From: Herbaspirillum frisingense GSF30
Lineage (GTDB): Bacteria; Pseudomonadota; Gammaproteobacteria; Burkholderiales; Burkholderiaceae_D
Direction of reading: 5' to 3'
Assembly (NCBI RefSeq): GCF_000300975.2
Contig: NZ_AEEC02000003.1
Span: forward strand, 1 to 64,000
Length of the DNA stretch: 64,000 bases
The translations under genes were made by a program, and so were the position numbers. Of the stretch, positions 26,683-37,599 are shown in pieces. The notes under the pieces are model-generated. The model was not told the DNA's origin. It ran no database searches and saw only the letters and a list, made by a program, of their open reading frames with translations. Position 1 is the first letter of the stretch, and every line of letters starts with the position of its first letter.

Positions 26683-27735
26683 TCAAGCGTTGAGCAGTCT
26701 TTCCAGCACGCCTTGCGAATCAAAGGCCGCACGGCGCAGCCTGTCGTTGACACCTTGCCACGCCGGCGCCGCCGGCAGTGACTCGACCACGATCAGGTCG
26801 GCACCGGTATGGTCCATGTCGCGCAGCGCAGCATAGAGATCGTGTGCATAGGCGTCGACCGACGCCGGCATGGCGCGCACGACCGTCGCGCTTACCTTGC
26901 CTTCGTGCTGCGCACCGCCGATCAAGGCCACCTTCTTGCCGATGGCGGCCAGGCGCGCCAGCACGTCCTGCAGCCGGCCCGGCTCAACCTGCACCACCGG
27001 CGTATGCGGCGCATAGTGGGCGTCGAGGGTGCCGGAAGCACGTGGCGCGGTGGCGTCGGGCGTGGCCAGCGGCACGCCGAGCACGGCGGCGATGCGGTCC
27101 GCGCTGATCTGGCCGGGGCGCAGCAGCACCGGGCCGTGGGTCTCCACCCGCGAGAGATCGACGATGGTCGACTCGATGCCGACTTCACTCTGCCCACCAT
27201 CGAGCACGTAATCCACCAGGCTGTCGGGATCGCTGCCGAATTCCTCGCGGACATGGTCTGCCGTGGTCGGGCTGACGTGACCGAACTTGTTGGCGGAGGG
27301 GCCGGCGATACCGCCCTTGCCGCCACGGAATTCACGCAGCAGCGCCTGCGCCACCGGATGCGAAGGGCAACGCAGTCCCACCGAATCCTGGCCACCGGCC
27401 ACGGCGTCGGGGATATGCGCAGCGCGCTTCAGGATCAGGGTCAGCGGACCGGGCCAGAACGAGGCGATCAGGCGTCTCGCTTCCACCGGGACCGATGCCG
27501 CCCAATAGCCGATGTCGGCCTCCGGCGAGACATGCACGATCACCGGATGATTGGCCGGTCTCCCCTTGGCCGCATAGATGGCAGCAATCGCCGCCGGGTT
27601 CTCGGCATCGCCGCCGAGACCATAGACAGTCTCGGTCGGGAACGCCACCAGGCCGCCCTGCTCCAGCTTGCGGGCGGCATGCATGACGGCGGCGGCATCG
27701 ATATGCGGGGCCGGGGATGTGCTCTTGTCGTTCAT
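26683..27735 (-). CDS. L-threonylcarbamoyladenylate synthase (YrdC/Sua5 type with Sua5 domain)
   Basis: Makes threonylcarbamoyl-AMP, the first intermediate of the t6A modification of ANN-decoding tRNAs. The 350-residue product has the YrdC domain with FPTETVYGLGGDA, KGRPANHPVIVH and SANKFGHVSPT. A C-terminal Sua5 extension starts around ASGTLDAHYAPHTP. The frame is open far upstream into purK, but the ATG at 27735 just after the purK stop gives the normal start. Last gene of the pgk-to-sua5 run. Confidence 0.93.
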   Translation of the reverse strand: MNDKSTSPAPHIDAAAVMHAARKLEQGGLVAFPTETVYGLGGDAENPAAIAAIYAAKGRPANHPVIVHVSPEADIGYWAASVPVEARRLIASFWPGPLTLILKRAAHIPDAVAGGQDSVGLRCPSHPVAQALLREFRGGKGGIAGPSANKFGHVSPTTADHVREEFGSDPDSLVDYVLDGGQSEVGIESTIVDLSRVETHGPVLLRPGQISADRIAAVLGVPLATPDATAPRASGTLDAHYAPHTPVVQVEPGRLQDVLARLAAIGKKVALIGGAQHEGKVSATVVRAMPASVDAYAHDLYAALRDMDHTGADLIVVESLPAAPAWQGVNDRLRRAAFDSQGVLERLLNA

Positions 27736-27751
27736 CGCCTGATCCTGCCGC

Positions 27752-28957
27752 TTACAGTGGGATGCCCAGGATGCCGCAGGCCGCAGCCAACTGCCGCTGC
27801 GCACCTTCCAGGGTGGCACCGGTGAAGGTGACATGACCCATCTTGCGACCGCGTCGCGCCTCGGCCTTGCCGTACAGGTGCAGGTGCGCACCGGGCAACG
27901 CCAGGACCTGGTCCCAGGCCGGTTCGCGCTGGCTGTCGCCATCGCCTTCATACCAGACGTCACCCAGGATGTTGAGCATGACCGAGGGCGAATGCTGGCG
28001 CGTATCGCCCAGCGGCAATTGGGCCATGGCGCGGGCCTGCTGTTCGAACTGGCTGGTGACGCAGGCGTCGATGGTGTAGTGACCGCTGTTGTGCGGACGC
28101 GGCGCCATTTCGTTGACCACCAGCGCGCCATCCTCCAGCACGAAGAATTCGATGCACAACACACCCACGTACTGCATCGCACCGATGATCTGCAACGCTG
28201 CCTGCTGCGCGCGCTCGGCGGCATCCGGCTTGATGTTGGGACCGGGGACGGTGGTGGTGAAGAGGATGCCATCGCGATGCACGTTCTCGGCGATCGGATA
28301 GACCACGGCCTGGCCATCATGCCCCCGCGCCACCAGCACGGAAACTTCATAGGCCAGCGGCAGCATCTTTTCCAACACGCAGGTCACGCCCTGCATGGCG
28401 GCGAAGGCCGTGCGCACTTCCTCGACACTGCGCACGCGCACCTGGCCCTTACCGTCATAGCCCATGCGGGCGGTCTTGAGGATGCCGGGCAGCAGGTTCG
28501 CATCGAGACCGTCGATGTCGGCTTCGGTATTGATCACCAGATGCGGGGCCGGCAGTACGCCGGAACGCGATCCGCACTCGGTGAAGAAAGCCTTCTCGGC
28601 CGTGCGGTCCTGGGCGATCGACACGCCCGAGGCCGCCGGTGCCACGAAGGTCTGGGCCGCCAACGTCGCCAGGCTCCTGGCCGAGACATTCTCGAATTCG
28701 GTGGTGACCGCAGCGCACAGCGCACCCAGCTCGGCCAGCGCCGGACCGTTGTCGTAGGCGGCGGTGATCAGACGGTCCGCCACCTGACCGGCCGGACAGT
28801 CGGCATCGGCTTCCAGCACGGCGACCTTGAAGCCCATGCTCTGCGCGGCATGCGCGAACATGCGCCCCAACTGGCCGCCTCCCATCACACCTAGCCAGGT
28901 GGCCGGGGTGGTCGAGGGAACGGCAGGGCTAAGCGAGGGTACGGACTGCTGGGTCAT
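27752..28957 (-). CDS. purK: N5-carboxyaminoimidazole ribonucleotide synthase
   Basis: ATP-grasp enzyme that carboxylates AIR to N5-CAIR. The 401-residue product has the N-terminal [11 protein letters not shown] motif, the ATP-grasp centre ([10 protein letters not shown]) and the metal-binding [23 protein letters not shown] region (shown in parts). Its start overlaps the purE stop (ATGA at 28957-28954), so purE and purK are translationally coupled. The next gene, Sua5, begins 16 bases downstream. Confidence 0.97.
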   Translation of the reverse strand: MTQQSVPSLSPAVPSTTPATWLGVMGGGQLGRMFAHAAQSMGFKVAVLEADADCPAGQVADRLITAAYDNGPALAELGALCAAVTTEFENVSARSLATLAAQTFVAPAASGVSIAQDRTAEKAFFTECGSRSGVLPAPHLVINTEADIDGLDANLLPGILKTARMGYDGKGQVRVRSVEEVRTAFAAMQGVTCVLEKMLPLAYEVSVLVARGHDGQAVVYPIAENVHRDGILFTTTVPGPNIKPDAAERAQQAALQIIGAMQYVGVLCIEFFVLEDGALVVNEMAPRPHNSGHYTIDACVTSQFEQQARAMAQLPLGDTRQHSPSVMLNILGDVWYEGDGDSQREPAWDQVLALPGAHLHLYGKAEARRGRKMGHVTFTGATLEGAQRQLAAACGILGIPL

Positions 28958-29451
28958 ACAGGCAACTTCATATCGAGAGCGACTTGCGTCTGGGTCTTGC
29001 GGAAGGCTTCCAGCTTCTCAGCCAGCGCCGCATCAGTGGTGGCCAGCATGGCGATGGCCGACAGGGCCGCATTGGCAGCACCCGCTTCGCCGATGGCGTA
29101 GGTCGCCACCGGAATGCCCTTGGGCATCTGCACGATGGACAACAGCGAATCTTCACCGCGCAGATACTTGGACGGCACCGGCACGCCCAGCACCGGCACG
29201 ATGGTCTTGGCGGCGATCATGCCCGGCAGGTGGGCAGCACCACCGGCACCGGCGATGATGGCGCGCAGGCCGCGCGCACGGGCGCTCTCGGCATAGGCAA
29301 ACATCTGGTCCGGCATGCGGTGCGCGGAAATCACCTGCGCTTCGAACGGGACGCCGAAGTCCTTAAGGACGGCGACCGCATTCTGCATCACCTCCCAGTC
29401 CGAGGACGAACCCATGACCACACCCACCAGGGGCTTGACGGTATCGCTCAT
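28954..29451 (-). CDS. purE: N5-carboxyaminoimidazole ribonucleotide mutase
   Basis: Converts N5-CAIR to CAIR in purine synthesis. The 165-residue protein has GSSSDW (residues 14-19), SAHRMP and the [14 protein letters not shown] segment. It lies 4 bases after purC and overlaps purK. Confidence 0.97.
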   Translation of the reverse strand: MSDTVKPLVGVVMGSSSDWEVMQNAVAVLKDFGVPFEAQVISAHRMPDQMFAYAESARARGLRAIIAGAGGAAHLPGMIAAKTIVPVLGVPVPSKYLRGEDSLLSIVQMPKGIPVATYAIGEAGAANAALSAIAMLATTDAALAEKLEAFRKTQTQVALDMKLPV

Positions 29452-29455
29452 GATC

Positions 29456-30352
29456 TCAGTCCTTCAGCTTGTTGCCGGTCAGGCGTTCCAGCGCTTCGCG
29501 GTACTTGGCGCCGGTCTTCTCGATGACGTCGGCCGGCAGCGGCGGCGCCGGCGGGGTCTTTTGCCAGCCATCGACGGTTTCCAGGTAGTCGCGCACGAAC
29601 TGCTTGTCGAAGGACGGCGGCGAGATACCGACCTGGTAGCTGTCGGCCGGCCAGAAGCGCGAGGAGTCGGCGGTCAGCACTTCATCCATCAGGTGCAGCA
29701 CGCCATTGTCATCCAGGCCGAACTCGAACTTGGTGTCGGCGATGATGATGCCGCGGGTGGCGGCGTAGTCGGCGGCTTCCTTGTAGAGCTGGATGGCGAC
29801 GTCGCGGATCTTGTGCGCCAGCTCGGTGCCGATGCGCTTCTCGGTTTCCTCGAAGCTGATGTTTTCGTCATGTTCGCCCAGGTCGGCCTTGGCGGCCGGG
29901 GTGAAGATCGGCTGTTCCAGCTTGGAAGCCTGTTGCAGGCCGGCCGGCAGCTGGATGCCGCAGATCGCGCCGGTGGCCTGGTAGTCCTTCCAGCCGGAAC
30001 CGATGATGTAGCCGCGCACCACGGCTTCCACCAGGATGGGCTTCAAGCGCTTGGCCACCACGGCGCGTCCGCGCACCTGTTCCACTTCGGCCGGGCTCAC
30101 CACGGATTCCGGATCGACACCGGTCAGATGGTTGGGCACGATGTGGCCGAGTTTCTCGAACCAGAAATCGCTCATCTGGTTCAAGACCTTGCCCTTGCCC
30201 GGGATCGGTTCGTTCATGATGACATCGAAGGCCGACAGGCGATCGGTGGTCACGATCAACAGCTTGTCGTCGCCGACGGCGTAGTTTTCGCGGACCTTGC
30301 CGGTGCCCAGCAGAGGCAGGGAAGTGATCGAGGATTTGTACAGACTGCTCAT
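29456..30352 (-). CDS. purC: Phosphoribosylaminoimidazole-succinocarboxamide synthase (SAICAR synthetase)
   Basis: Joins aspartate to CAIR. The 298-residue product is of the longer PurC type. It shows [37 protein letters not shown] and [12 protein letters not shown]. It follows fba with about 97 bases that contain a terminator hairpin, so a separate purCEK promoter or partial read-through is likely. Confidence 0.97.
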   Translation of the reverse strand: MSSLYKSSITSLPLLGTGKVRENYAVGDDKLLIVTTDRLSAFDVIMNEPIPGKGKVLNQMSDFWFEKLGHIVPNHLTGVDPESVVSPAEVEQVRGRAVVAKRLKPILVEAVVRGYIIGSGWKDYQATGAICGIQLPAGLQQASKLEQPIFTPAAKADLGEHDENISFEETEKRIGTELAHKIRDVAIQLYKEAADYAATRGIIIADTKFEFGLDDNGVLHLMDEVLTADSSRFWPADSYQVGISPPSFDKQFVRDYLETVDGWQKTPPAPPLPADVIEKTGAKYREALERLTGNKLKD

Positions 30353-30371
30353 GATGGTCTTTTCGTAAAGT

Positions 30372-30408
30372 CAAAAACCGGAACCGCCATGTTCAGGGCG
30401 ATTCCGGT
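30372..30408 (-). terminator. Intrinsic terminator after fba (minus strand)
   Basis: On the minus strand ACCGGAATCGCC pairs with GGCGGTTCCGGT (one T-G wobble), followed by TTTTTGA. It separates the glycolytic genes from purCEK. Confidence 0.8.
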
Positions 30409-30449
30409 CGGTTAGTGCCGGCGCTTGATTGCTCAGCGCTGCTCAGCGC

Positions 30450-31514
30450 TTACTGGACGATCTGCGCCAGTTCGCCGCTCTTGTACTTCTCGGCGATCTT
30501 TTCCAGCGAGACCGGCTTGATCTTGCCAGCCTGGCCTTCGCAACCGAAGGACAGGAAGCGTGCCTTGCAGACCAGCTTGGCGGCTTCGCGAGCCGGCTTC
30601 AGGTAGTCGCGCGGGTCGAACTTGGACGGGTTCTCGAACAGGTAGCGACGGATCGCACCGGTCATGGCCAGACGGATGTCGGTGTCGATGTTGATCTTGC
30701 GCACGCCGTGCTTGATGCCTTCCTGGATCTCTTCGACCGGCACGCCATAGGTTTCCTTCATGTCGCCGCCGAATTCGCGGATCTCGGCCAGCAGTTCCTG
30801 CGGCACGGACGAGGAACCGTGCATCACCAGGTGGGTGTTGGGGATGCGGGCGTGGATTTCCTTGATGCGGTCGATGGCCAGGATGTCGCCGGTGGGCTTG
30901 CGCGAGAACTTGTAGGCACCGTGCGAAGTACCGATGGCAATGGCCAGCGCGTCGCACTGGGTGGCCTTGACGAAGTCGGCGGCCTGGTTGACGTCGGTCA
31001 GCAGCTGTTCGCGGGTCATGGTGCCGTCGGCGCCGTGGCCGTCTTCCTTGTCACCCTTCATGGTTTCCAGCGAACCCAGCACACCCAGTTCGGCTTCGAC
31101 GGTCACGCCGATGGCGTGCGAAAACTCGACCACCTTGCGCGAGACTTCGACGTTGTACTCGTAGCTGGCCACCGTCTTGCCGTCGGCTTCCAGCGAGCCA
31201 TCCATCATCACGGAAGAGAAACCGGACTTGATGGCGGCCATGCACACGGCCGGGGACTGGCCGTGATCCTGGTGCATCACCACGGGGATGTGCGGATAGG
31301 CTTCCACGGCCGCCGAGATCAGGTGGCGCAGGAAGGCTTCGCCAGCGTATTTGCGGGCACCGGCAGAGGCTTGCATGATCACGGGCGCGCCGACTTCATT
31401 GGCGGCTTCCATGATGGCAGTGACCTGCTCCAGGTTGTTGACGTTGAAGGCCGGCAGGCCGTAACCGTTTTCGGCGGCGTGGTCCAGCAGTTGACGCATG
31501 GATACGAGAGGCAT
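30450..31514 (-). CDS. fba: Class II fructose-bisphosphate aldolase
   Basis: Zinc-dependent aldolase of glycolysis/gluconeogenesis, 354 residues. The start [27 protein letters not shown] (in pieces) and the zinc-binding [10 protein letters not shown] segment are typical. The length and central insertions match the proteobacterial class II group that includes Calvin-cycle CbbA enzymes. It is 26 bases downstream of pyk. Confidence 0.96.
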   Translation of the reverse strand: MPLVSMRQLLDHAAENGYGLPAFNVNNLEQVTAIMEAANEVGAPVIMQASAGARKYAGEAFLRHLISAAVEAYPHIPVVMHQDHGQSPAVCMAAIKSGFSSVMMDGSLEADGKTVASYEYNVEVSRKVVEFSHAIGVTVEAELGVLGSLETMKGDKEDGHGADGTMTREQLLTDVNQAADFVKATQCDALAIAIGTSHGAYKFSRKPTGDILAIDRIKEIHARIPNTHLVMHGSSSVPQELLAEIREFGGDMKETYGVPVEEIQEGIKHGVRKINIDTDIRLAMTGAIRRYLFENPSKFDPRDYLKPAREAAKLVCKARFLSFGCEGQAGKIKPVSLEKIAEKYKSGELAQIVQ

Positions 31515-31540
31515 GATGAAAACTCCAGAACGATGAAAAA

Positions 31541-32974
31541 TCAGTACTCGCCAACGCGCAGAATCTTCAGCGCATTGGTGCCGCCGACCTGGCCGATGGG
31601 CTCGCCCCAGGTCACGACGATAAGATCACCCTTCTGCACCACGCCTTGCGCCAGCAGCAGATCCTGGGCGCCCTTCAACATGGCTTCGGTGTCAGGCGCC
31701 TGGGCCAGTTCCAGCGTATGCACGTTGCGGAACAGCGAGGCCTTGCGGCGCGTGGCGACATTGGGGGTGATCGCGAAGATCGGGATATCGATGTTGTGAC
31801 GGCTCATCCACAGGGCAGTCGAACCGGATTCGGTAAGCGCTGCAATGGCCTTCACGCGCAGGTGGTGCGCAGTGAACAGTGCGCCATAGGCGATCGACTG
31901 GTCCACGCGGGTGAAGCGCAGGTTCAGGAAGTCCGCGTCCAGTTGCACATTGTCGGAGCGCTCGGCTTCCAGGCAGATGGCATGCATGGCTTCCACGGTT
32001 TCCACCGGGTACTTGCCGGAGGCGGTCTCGGCCGAGGTCATCACGGCATCGGTGCCATCCAGCACGGCGTTGGCGACGTCGGAGACTTCCGCGCGGGTCG
32101 GCACGGCATTGACGATCATGGACTCCATCATCTGGGTCGCGGTGATGGTCAGCTTGTTGGAGGCGCGCGCCATCTTGATCATGCGCTTCTGCAGGCCCGG
32201 CACGGCGGCATTGCCCACTTCCACGGCCAGGTCGCCACGGGCCACCATGATGCCGTCGGAGGCGTCCAGGATTTCCTGCAGCAGCGGGATCGCTTCGGCG
32301 CGTTCGATCTTGGCGATCATCATCGGCTTGTGGCCGAAGGGTTCGCCGGCCACGTTGGACAGCTGGCGTGCCATCTCCATGTCGGTGGCGTTCTTGGGGA
32401 AGGACACGGCCACGTAGTCGGCCTGGAAGCTCATGGCAGTCTTGATGTCGTCCATGTCCTTGGCCGTCAGCGCGGGCGCCGACAGGCCGCCACCCTGGCG
32501 GTTGATGCCCTTGTTGTTGGACAGTTCGCCGCCGATCTTGACCACGGTATGGATTTCATTGCCCATCACGCGCTCGACCTTGAGCACGATCAGGCCATCG
32601 TTCAACAGCAGAACGTCATTGCCCTTGAGGTCACGCGGCAGTGCCTTGTAGTCCAGGCCCACGCGCTCCTGGTTGCCCATCTGGCAGTCGGAATCGAGGA
32701 TGAACTTGTCGCCGTTGGCCAGCATGATCTTGCCATTCTCGAACTTGCCCACGCGGATCTTGGGACCCTGCAGGTCGGCCATGATGGCGACCTTCTTGCC
32801 GCATTCGTCGGCCACTTCACGCACCAGGGTGGCGCGGTCGATGTGATCCTGCGGCTTGCCGTGCGAGAAGTTCAGGCGCACCACATCCACGCCGGCGCGG
32901 ATCATGCGGGTCAGGGTCTCGCGGTCGCTGGAAGCGGGGCCGATGGTGGCGACGATTTTTGTTGCTCTGGACAT
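31541..32974 (-). CDS. pyk: Pyruvate kinase
   Basis: Converts phosphoenolpyruvate to pyruvate with ATP formation, 477 residues. Visible: [11 protein letters not shown] at the N-terminus, RLNFSHG, the catalytic [10 protein letters not shown] and the metal-binding [13 protein letters not shown]-terminal effector domain present. It lies between pgk (upstream) and fba (downstream). Confidence 0.97.
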   Translation of the reverse strand: MSRATKIVATIGPASSDRETLTRMIRAGVDVVRLNFSHGKPQDHIDRATLVREVADECGKKVAIMADLQGPKIRVGKFENGKIMLANGDKFILDSDCQMGNQERVGLDYKALPRDLKGNDVLLLNDGLIVLKVERVMGNEIHTVVKIGGELSNNKGINRQGGGLSAPALTAKDMDDIKTAMSFQADYVAVSFPKNATDMEMARQLSNVAGEPFGHKPMMIAKIERAEAIPLLQEILDASDGIMVARGDLAVEVGNAAVPGLQKRMIKMARASNKLTITATQMMESMIVNAVPTRAEVSDVANAVLDGTDAVMTSAETASGKYPVETVEAMHAICLEAERSDNVQLDADFLNLRFTRVDQSIAYGALFTAHHLRVKAIAALTESGSTALWMSRHNIDIPIFAITPNVATRRKASLFRNVHTLELAQAPDTEAMLKGAQDLLLAQGVVQKGDLIVVTWGEPIGQVGGTNALKILRVGEY

Positions 32975-33172
32975 GAATACCTTCTGGTTGCGACTTGGTG
33001 ATAGAAGCCCGCTGCCCGGCCCGATGCAGGGCCGATCAGGCGGATCGCTTCCGCCCCGGACGCGCGTCTCGGACGCGTCCTCGTTGGTGATGCTACAGAC
33101 TCAGAATTCGGATGGCCCCGGATGGGACCACGAGACGCCGCACCCGGCAGCGGGGTACGGCGCCGGTCTTGC

Positions 33173-34363
33173 TTACTGCGCGCGTTGCAGCAGGATCTCG
33201 ACCGCAGGCAGGGTCTTGCCTTCCAGGAATTCCAGGAAGGCGCCGCCACCGGTGGAGATGTAGCCGACCTTGTCGGCGATGTGGTACTTGGCGATGGCTG
33301 CCAGGGTGTCGCCACCACCGGCAATCGAGAAGCCCGGCGAGGCGGCAATGGCGCGCGCCAGGGTCTCGGTGCCACGGCCGAACTGGTCGAACTCGAACAC
33401 GCCCACCGGGCCGTTCCAGACGATGGTGCCGGCGCGACCCAGTTGCTCGGCCAGCACGGCAGCGGTCTGGGGACCGATGTCGAAGATCATGTCGTCGTCG
33501 GCGACATCCTCGGCCGCCTTCACGGTAGCCACGGCGGTCGGCGAGAATTCCTTGCCGACCACGACGTCGGTGGGGATGGGCACCGAGGCGCCGCGCTTGG
33601 CCATCAGATCGATGATGGCCTTGGCGTCATCCACCAGGTCCGGCTCGGCCAGCGACTTGCCGATCTTCAGACCGGCGGCCAGCATGAAGGTATTGGCAAT
33701 ACCGCCACCGACGATGAGGTTGTCGACCTTCTCGGCCAGGGTCTTGAGGATGGTCAGCTTGGTGGAAACCTTGGAACCGGCCACGATGGCCACCAGCGGA
33801 CGGGCCGGCTGGTTCAGGGCCTTGCCCAGCGCATCCAGCTCGGCCGCCAGCAGCGGACCGGCACAGGCCACCGGCGCGAACTTGGCCACGCCGTGGGTGG
33901 TGGCTTCGGCGCGGTGCGCGGTGCCGAAGGCATCGTTGACATAGACATCGCAGAGCTTGGCGATCTTTTGCGCCAGCTCGTCACTGTTCTTCTTTTCGCC
34001 CTTGTTGAGGCGGCAGTTCTCCAGCAGCACCACCTGGCCCGGCTGGACGTCCACGCCGTCGACCCAGTTGGCCACCAGCTTGACCTCGCTGCCCAGCAGT
34101 TCGGACAGGCGCTTGGCCACGGGAGCCAGCGAATCCTCGGGCTTGAACTCGCCTTCGGTGGGACGACCCAGATGCGACGTCACCATCACTGCAGCGCCTG
34201 CCTTCTGGGCTTCGCGGATGGCCGGCACCGAAGCGCGGATGCGGGTATCTTCGGTGATATTGCCGGCATCATCCTGCGGCACGTTCAGATCGGCACGGAT
34301 GAAGACGCGTTTGCCTTGCAGTTGATTGGCAGAAACCAGATCGCTCAGTCGGTTGAATTTCAT
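33173..34363 (-). CDS. pgk: Phosphoglycerate kinase
   Basis: Two-domain glycolytic kinase of 396 residues. It has the substrate-binding [10 protein letters not shown] and [11 protein letters not shown] segments and the C-terminal nucleotide-binding GGGDTLAA. First gene of the glycolysis/purine run. A 198-base gap to pyk contains a short GGACGCG/CGCGTCC hairpin (33058-33080) without a T-run. Confidence 0.97.
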   Translation of the reverse strand: MKFNRLSDLVSANQLQGKRVFIRADLNVPQDDAGNITEDTRIRASVPAIREAQKAGAAVMVTSHLGRPTEGEFKPEDSLAPVAKRLSELLGSEVKLVANWVDGVDVQPGQVVLLENCRLNKGEKKNSDELAQKIAKLCDVYVNDAFGTAHRAEATTHGVAKFAPVACAGPLLAAELDALGKALNQPARPLVAIVAGSKVSTKLTILKTLAEKVDNLIVGGGIANTFMLAAGLKIGKSLAEPDLVDDAKAIIDLMAKRGASVPIPTDVVVGKEFSPTAVATVKAAEDVADDDMIFDIGPQTAAVLAEQLGRAGTIVWNGPVGVFEFDQFGRGTETLARAIAASPGFSIAGGGDTLAAIAKYHIADKVGYISTGGGAFLEFLEGKTLPAVEILLQRAQ

Positions 34364-34485
34364 AGGTAGGAATTCGAAGAAGGGGGCGAAAAACGTCGTA
34401 TTTTACTCCAGCCTGACCTGCTCCTGACGGCTTTTTGCCAGCCCGGACAAGATCCCGGGCGCTTCAGGCTGGTGTGCGTAAAAAT

Positions 34486-34809
34486 TCACATGAACCAACG
34501 CAACAGTGTAAAGAGTGACATTCCTGCCACAATAGTTCCCAGAAGATGACGCGTTGCCGCAAAGAAGATGGCGCCGCCGATGCCGGCCAGCAACTTGGGA
34601 TTGGTCAGGCTCAGGTCGATCACCCCGCGCGCGCTGACCAGGTCAGGGAAGATGATGGCCGCCATGGCCGCCGCCGGAGCGTAGCTCAGGGCGTGCTTCA
34701 GGCGTGGCGGCAGCTTGACCGCGTGGCCGAACAGGAAAAAGCCGCTGCGCGTGACCAGGGTGGACACGGTCATCAGGACGATGGCGCCCCACACATACCA
34801 TTCACTCAT
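34486..34809 (-). CDS. azlD: AzlD-like branched-chain amino-acid exporter small subunit
   Basis: Small membrane protein of 107 residues with about three to four hydrophobic segments and the GFFLFGHAVKLPPRLKHAL region of the family. It pairs with AzlC to export branched-chain amino acids or analogues. Its ATG overlaps the azlC stop (ATGA), so the two are coupled. Confidence 0.92.
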   Translation of the reverse strand: MSEWYVWGAIVLMTVSTLVTRSGFFLFGHAVKLPPRLKHALSYAPAAAMAAIIFPDLVSARGVIDLSLTNPKLLAGIGGAIFFAATRHLLGTIVAGMSLFTLLRWFM

Positions 34810-35600
34810 GCGGCCGCCCCTTCATCCTTTTCTTTTCCCGGAAGCAACTTGTCGGCCAGCATGGCCGCGCTCATCCCCAGCACCATCGCCAGCAGCAGAC
34901 CCAGACGGTAGGGCAGCTCCAGCGCCAGCACCGCGACCGTGCCGGAGACCACCACCCCGGCCAAGGCCGGCAGGCTGCTGGTCATGGGGATCATGATGGC
35001 AATGAGTGCCAGGGTGCCGGCGAAACCGATGTTCCAGCTCTCCGGAATCTGGCTGGCCAGCAGGATGCCGATGGTGGCCCCGAGTTGCCAGGCCACCCAG
35101 CCCGGATAGCAGATCGCAGCAAAATACCCGATCTTGCCTGCAGGTTGACCGAAGGTCGAGGGGGGAAAGCGCTGCGGGAAGAAGGCCATCGAGATATCGC
35201 CGTTGAAGAAGCCGTACCACACCCGGCGATACCAGGGCAGGTGCTCGAAATGCGGCGCCACGGCGGCCGAGAAGATGACAAAGCGCAGGTTGACGATCAT
35301 GGCCGTGAAGAACACCACCAGCAGCGGCACGCCGGTCGCCAGCAAGGGCAGTACGGCGAACTGGGCCGAGCCGGCATAGACCAGCAGGCTCATGCCCAGC
35401 GACTGGAAGATGCTCATCCCCGACTTGACCATGGCCATGCCCGAGACCACGCCCCAGGCCAGCACGGCCGGTATGGTCGAGGCACTGGCGCGCCAGCCTT
35501 CCTGGAAGGCGTCCTTCTCGATGCGGCGGGCGGTGGCGGGATCGTGCGGCGCTGGCTGGCCTGCCGATCCTGATCCCTTCTCGCCTGTCTCCTTCTGCAT
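34806..35600 (-). CDS. azlC: AzlC-like branched-chain amino-acid exporter large subunit
   Basis: Polytopic membrane protein of 264 residues with the AzlC signature AFQEGWRAS at the start and LLVYAGSAQFAVLPLL in the second helix region. NLRFVIFSAAVAPHF follows. The frame is open to 35672 (GTG) with an ATG at 35666; I chose the ATG at 35600, which gives the usual short cytoplasmic N-terminus, but the longer start is possible. Divergent from ilvE, fitting a shared theme of branched-chain amino acids. Confidence 0.9.
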   Translation of the reverse strand: MQKETGEKGSGSAGQPAPHDPATARRIEKDAFQEGWRASASTIPAVLAWGVVSGMAMVKSGMSIFQSLGMSLLVYAGSAQFAVLPLLATGVPLLVVFFTAMIVNLRFVIFSAAVAPHFEHLPWYRRVWYGFFNGDISMAFFPQRFPPSTFGQPAGKIGYFAAICYPGWVAWQLGATIGILLASQIPESWNIGFAGTLALIAIMIPMTSSLPALAGVVVSGTVAVLALELPYRLGLLLAMVLGMSAAMLADKLLPGKEKDEGAAA

Positions 35601-35828
35601 TGTTGTTCCGTTACGCGTATTGGATGCGCCGGCCGGGAATGCCGGTGCATGTGACGATGTGTGCATTTTCACTCAGGTCTTTCATTCTACAGATGAAAGT
35701 TTTTGCTCGCGTGAATCCGCTAAAATGCAGTTCCTTGGCCGGTTCGTCCGCGCCGGGCGTTTCATACCGAATTTTCGCTTTCTGCACATTCTGCATTTTC
35801 TGCAATCACCGCATACAGGGAGATGACC

Positions 35829-36749
35829 ATGTCCATGGCTGACCGCGACGGCAAGATCTGGAAAGACGGCGAGCTGGTCGACTGGCGCGACGCTACCGTC
35901 CACGTACTGACCCACACGCTGCATTACGGCATGGGCGTCTTCGAGGGCGTACGCGCCTACAAGACGGCCGAGGGCACGGCCATCTTCCGCCTGAAGGAAC
36001 ACACCCAGCGCCTGTTCAACTCGGCCAAGATCTTCCAGATGGAAGTGCCGTTCGACCAGGAAACGCTGGCCCAGGCGCAATGCCAGGTGGTGCGCGAAAA
36101 CCAGCTGGAATCCTGCTACATCCGCCCGCTGATCTGGATCGGCTCGGAAAAGCTGGGCGTGTCCGCCAAGGGCAACAAGATCCACGTGGCCATCGCCGCC
36201 TGGCCGTGGGGCGCCTACCTGGGCGAAGACGGCATCAGCAAGGGCATCCGCGTGAAGACCTCTTCCTTCACTCGCCACCACGTGAATGTGTCATTGGTGC
36301 GCGCCAAGGCCTGCGGTTATTACATCAATTCCATCCTGGCCAACCAGGAAGCACTGGCCGATGGCTACGACGAAGCCCTGCTGCTGGACACCGAGGGCTA
36401 TGTCTCGGAAGGTTCCGGCGAAAATGTCTTCATCGTCAAGAACGGCAAGCTCTATACTCCCGACCTGGCCTCCTGCCTGGATGGCATCACCCGCGACGCC
36501 GTGCTGACCATGGCGCGCGACCTGGGCATCGAGGTCATCGAGAAGCGCATCACCCGCGACGAGATGTATTGCGCCGATGAAGCCTTCTTCACCGGCACCG
36601 CCGCCGAAGTCACACCGATCCGCGAACTGGATCGCCGCGTCATCGGCAATGGCGGCCGTGGCCCCATCACCGAGAAGCTGCAGACTCTGTTCTTCGACGT
36701 GGTGGCCGGCCGGGCGCCGCAGTACAAGCACTGGCTCACGCTGGTGTAA
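35829..36749 (+). CDS. ilvE: Branched-chain amino-acid aminotransferase
   Basis: PLP enzyme that makes the last step of Ile, Leu and Val synthesis. The 306-residue product has the PLP lysine at Lys160 in VRAKACGYY, the same number as in E. coli IlvE, plus HYGMGVFEGVRAY and EGSGENVF. AGGGAG at 35817-35822 is six bases before the ATG at 35829, so that start is preferred over the ATG at 35823. Confidence 0.96.
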   Translation: MSMADRDGKIWKDGELVDWRDATVHVLTHTLHYGMGVFEGVRAYKTAEGTAIFRLKEHTQRLFNSAKIFQMEVPFDQETLAQAQCQVVRENQLESCYIRPLIWIGSEKLGVSAKGNKIHVAIAAWPWGAYLGEDGISKGIRVKTSSFTRHHVNVSLVRAKACGYYINSILANQEALADGYDEALLLDTEGYVSEGSGENVFIVKNGKLYTPDLASCLDGITRDAVLTMARDLGIEVIEKRITRDEMYCADEAFFTGTAAEVTPIRELDRRVIGNGGRGPITEKLQTLFFDVVAGRAPQYKHWLTLV

Positions 36750-36833
36750 ATGGCAGCGGCGGCCGCCAGAATATCGATTCGCAACACCCGACCTTAACGT
36801 TTCAACAGTCAATCGCAAGCAACGGAGAACAAG

Positions 36834-37034
36834 ATGAGCCAAGCTCAAGCATCGCAGGGCGTAGTCCTGCTCGAAGGTAAGGACCTGCCAGCCCACTGCC
36901 CCAGCCCGGGCATGACCGCCTGGAATTCGCACCCGCGCGTGTTCCTGGAACTGGACGCGCACGGCGCGGCCAAATGCCCATACTGCGGTACCCAGTACCA
37001 GTTGAAACCGGGCACCGTGGTCAAGGGCCACTGA
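36834..37034 (+). CDS. CHCC-type zinc-finger protein (NDUFS6-like)
   Basis: Small 66-residue protein with the pattern C-x8-H-x14-C-x2-C: HCPSPG, NSHPRVFLELD and AKCPYCGTQYQL. This is the zinc-binding module shared with the mitochondrial complex I accessory subunit NDUFS6. In betaproteobacteria such genes commonly follow ilvE, as here (84 bases after it). The bacterial function is not established. A ribosome-binding AACGGAGAAC precedes the ATG. Confidence 0.88.
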   Translation: MSQAQASQGVVLLEGKDLPAHCPSPGMTAWNSHPRVFLELDAHGAAKCPYCGTQYQLKPGTVVKGH

Positions 37035-37057
37035 GCAGAAGTTTCAAGCCAGACACG

Positions 37058-37081
37058 AGAGGGCCCGCAAGGCCCTCTTTT
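37058..37081 (+). terminator. Intrinsic terminator after the zinc-finger gene
   Basis: AGAGGGCC/GGCCCTCT stem (37058-37065 with 37071-37078), loop CGCAA, then TTT. Confidence 0.85.
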
Positions 37082-37102
37082 CATCTGATCCGGAGATTTG
37101 TC

Positions 37103-37537
37103 ATGCCGCGCACCAAACTGATCCATGGCTCGCCCGATGAAATCGAGGCCGCCTACTACGACGCCCTCGCCCGCGCCGACCTGGAGGCGCTGATGGACCT
37201 GTGGGCCGATGACGAGGAAATCGTCTGCATCCACCCCGGCGCACAACGCCTGGTGGGCCACGCGGATATCCGCGCCGTGTGGGAAGACATCCTCTCCAAC
37301 GGTGGCCTGCATATCCGGCCACGCCAGCTGCACGTGTCGCAGAACATGATGACCTCGGTGCACAGCGTGGTGGAAGAAATCGACCACGGCGGCGAAGGCC
37401 CGCCCGATGTGCACGTCATCGCCACCAATGTCTACCTCAAGACCGCGCTGGGCTGGCGCCTGGTGATGCACCACGCCTCGGTCGCCCCGGGCGCAGCGCC
37501 GGCCGAAGCCGTCGTCAGCGCAGCCATGCTGCACTGA
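37103..37537 (+). CDS. NTF2-like (SnoaL-type) protein
   Basis: Product of 144 residues with a cone-shaped NTF2 fold pattern: an N-terminal helix pair with AAYYDALARADLEALMDLWADD, then VCIHPGAQRLVGHADIRAVWEDIL. This form of the family is small, soluble and of unknown reaction in bacteria. CGGAGA lies 9 bases upstream of the ATG at 37103. It is separated from the zinc-finger gene by a terminator and followed 62 bases later by a YheT-type hydrolase gene. Confidence 0.85.
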   Translation: MPRTKLIHGSPDEIEAAYYDALARADLEALMDLWADDEEIVCIHPGAQRLVGHADIRAVWEDILSNGGLHIRPRQLHVSQNMMTSVHSVVEEIDHGGEGPPDVHVIATNVYLKTALGWRLVMHHASVAPGAAPAEAVVSAAMLH

Positions 37538-37599
37538 GTACGGCCGTTTTCCGTTTTCTATCCTCCACAGGCAGCATCGAACACGAGCAAGGCCGCATC

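Noticed and set aside
27736-28350. Upstream extension of the Sua5 frame through purK
   Set aside because: The sequence is Arg/Ser/Pro-rich out-of-frame purK; the real start follows the purK stop.
31646-33001. Plus-strand open frame of 451 codons opposite pyk
   Set aside because: It is a composition shadow of pyruvate kinase, with no recognisable motif.
34440-34462. GCCCGG/CCGGGC hairpin after azlD as terminator
   Set aside because: Only 6 bp with no T-run on either strand; not strong enough to call.
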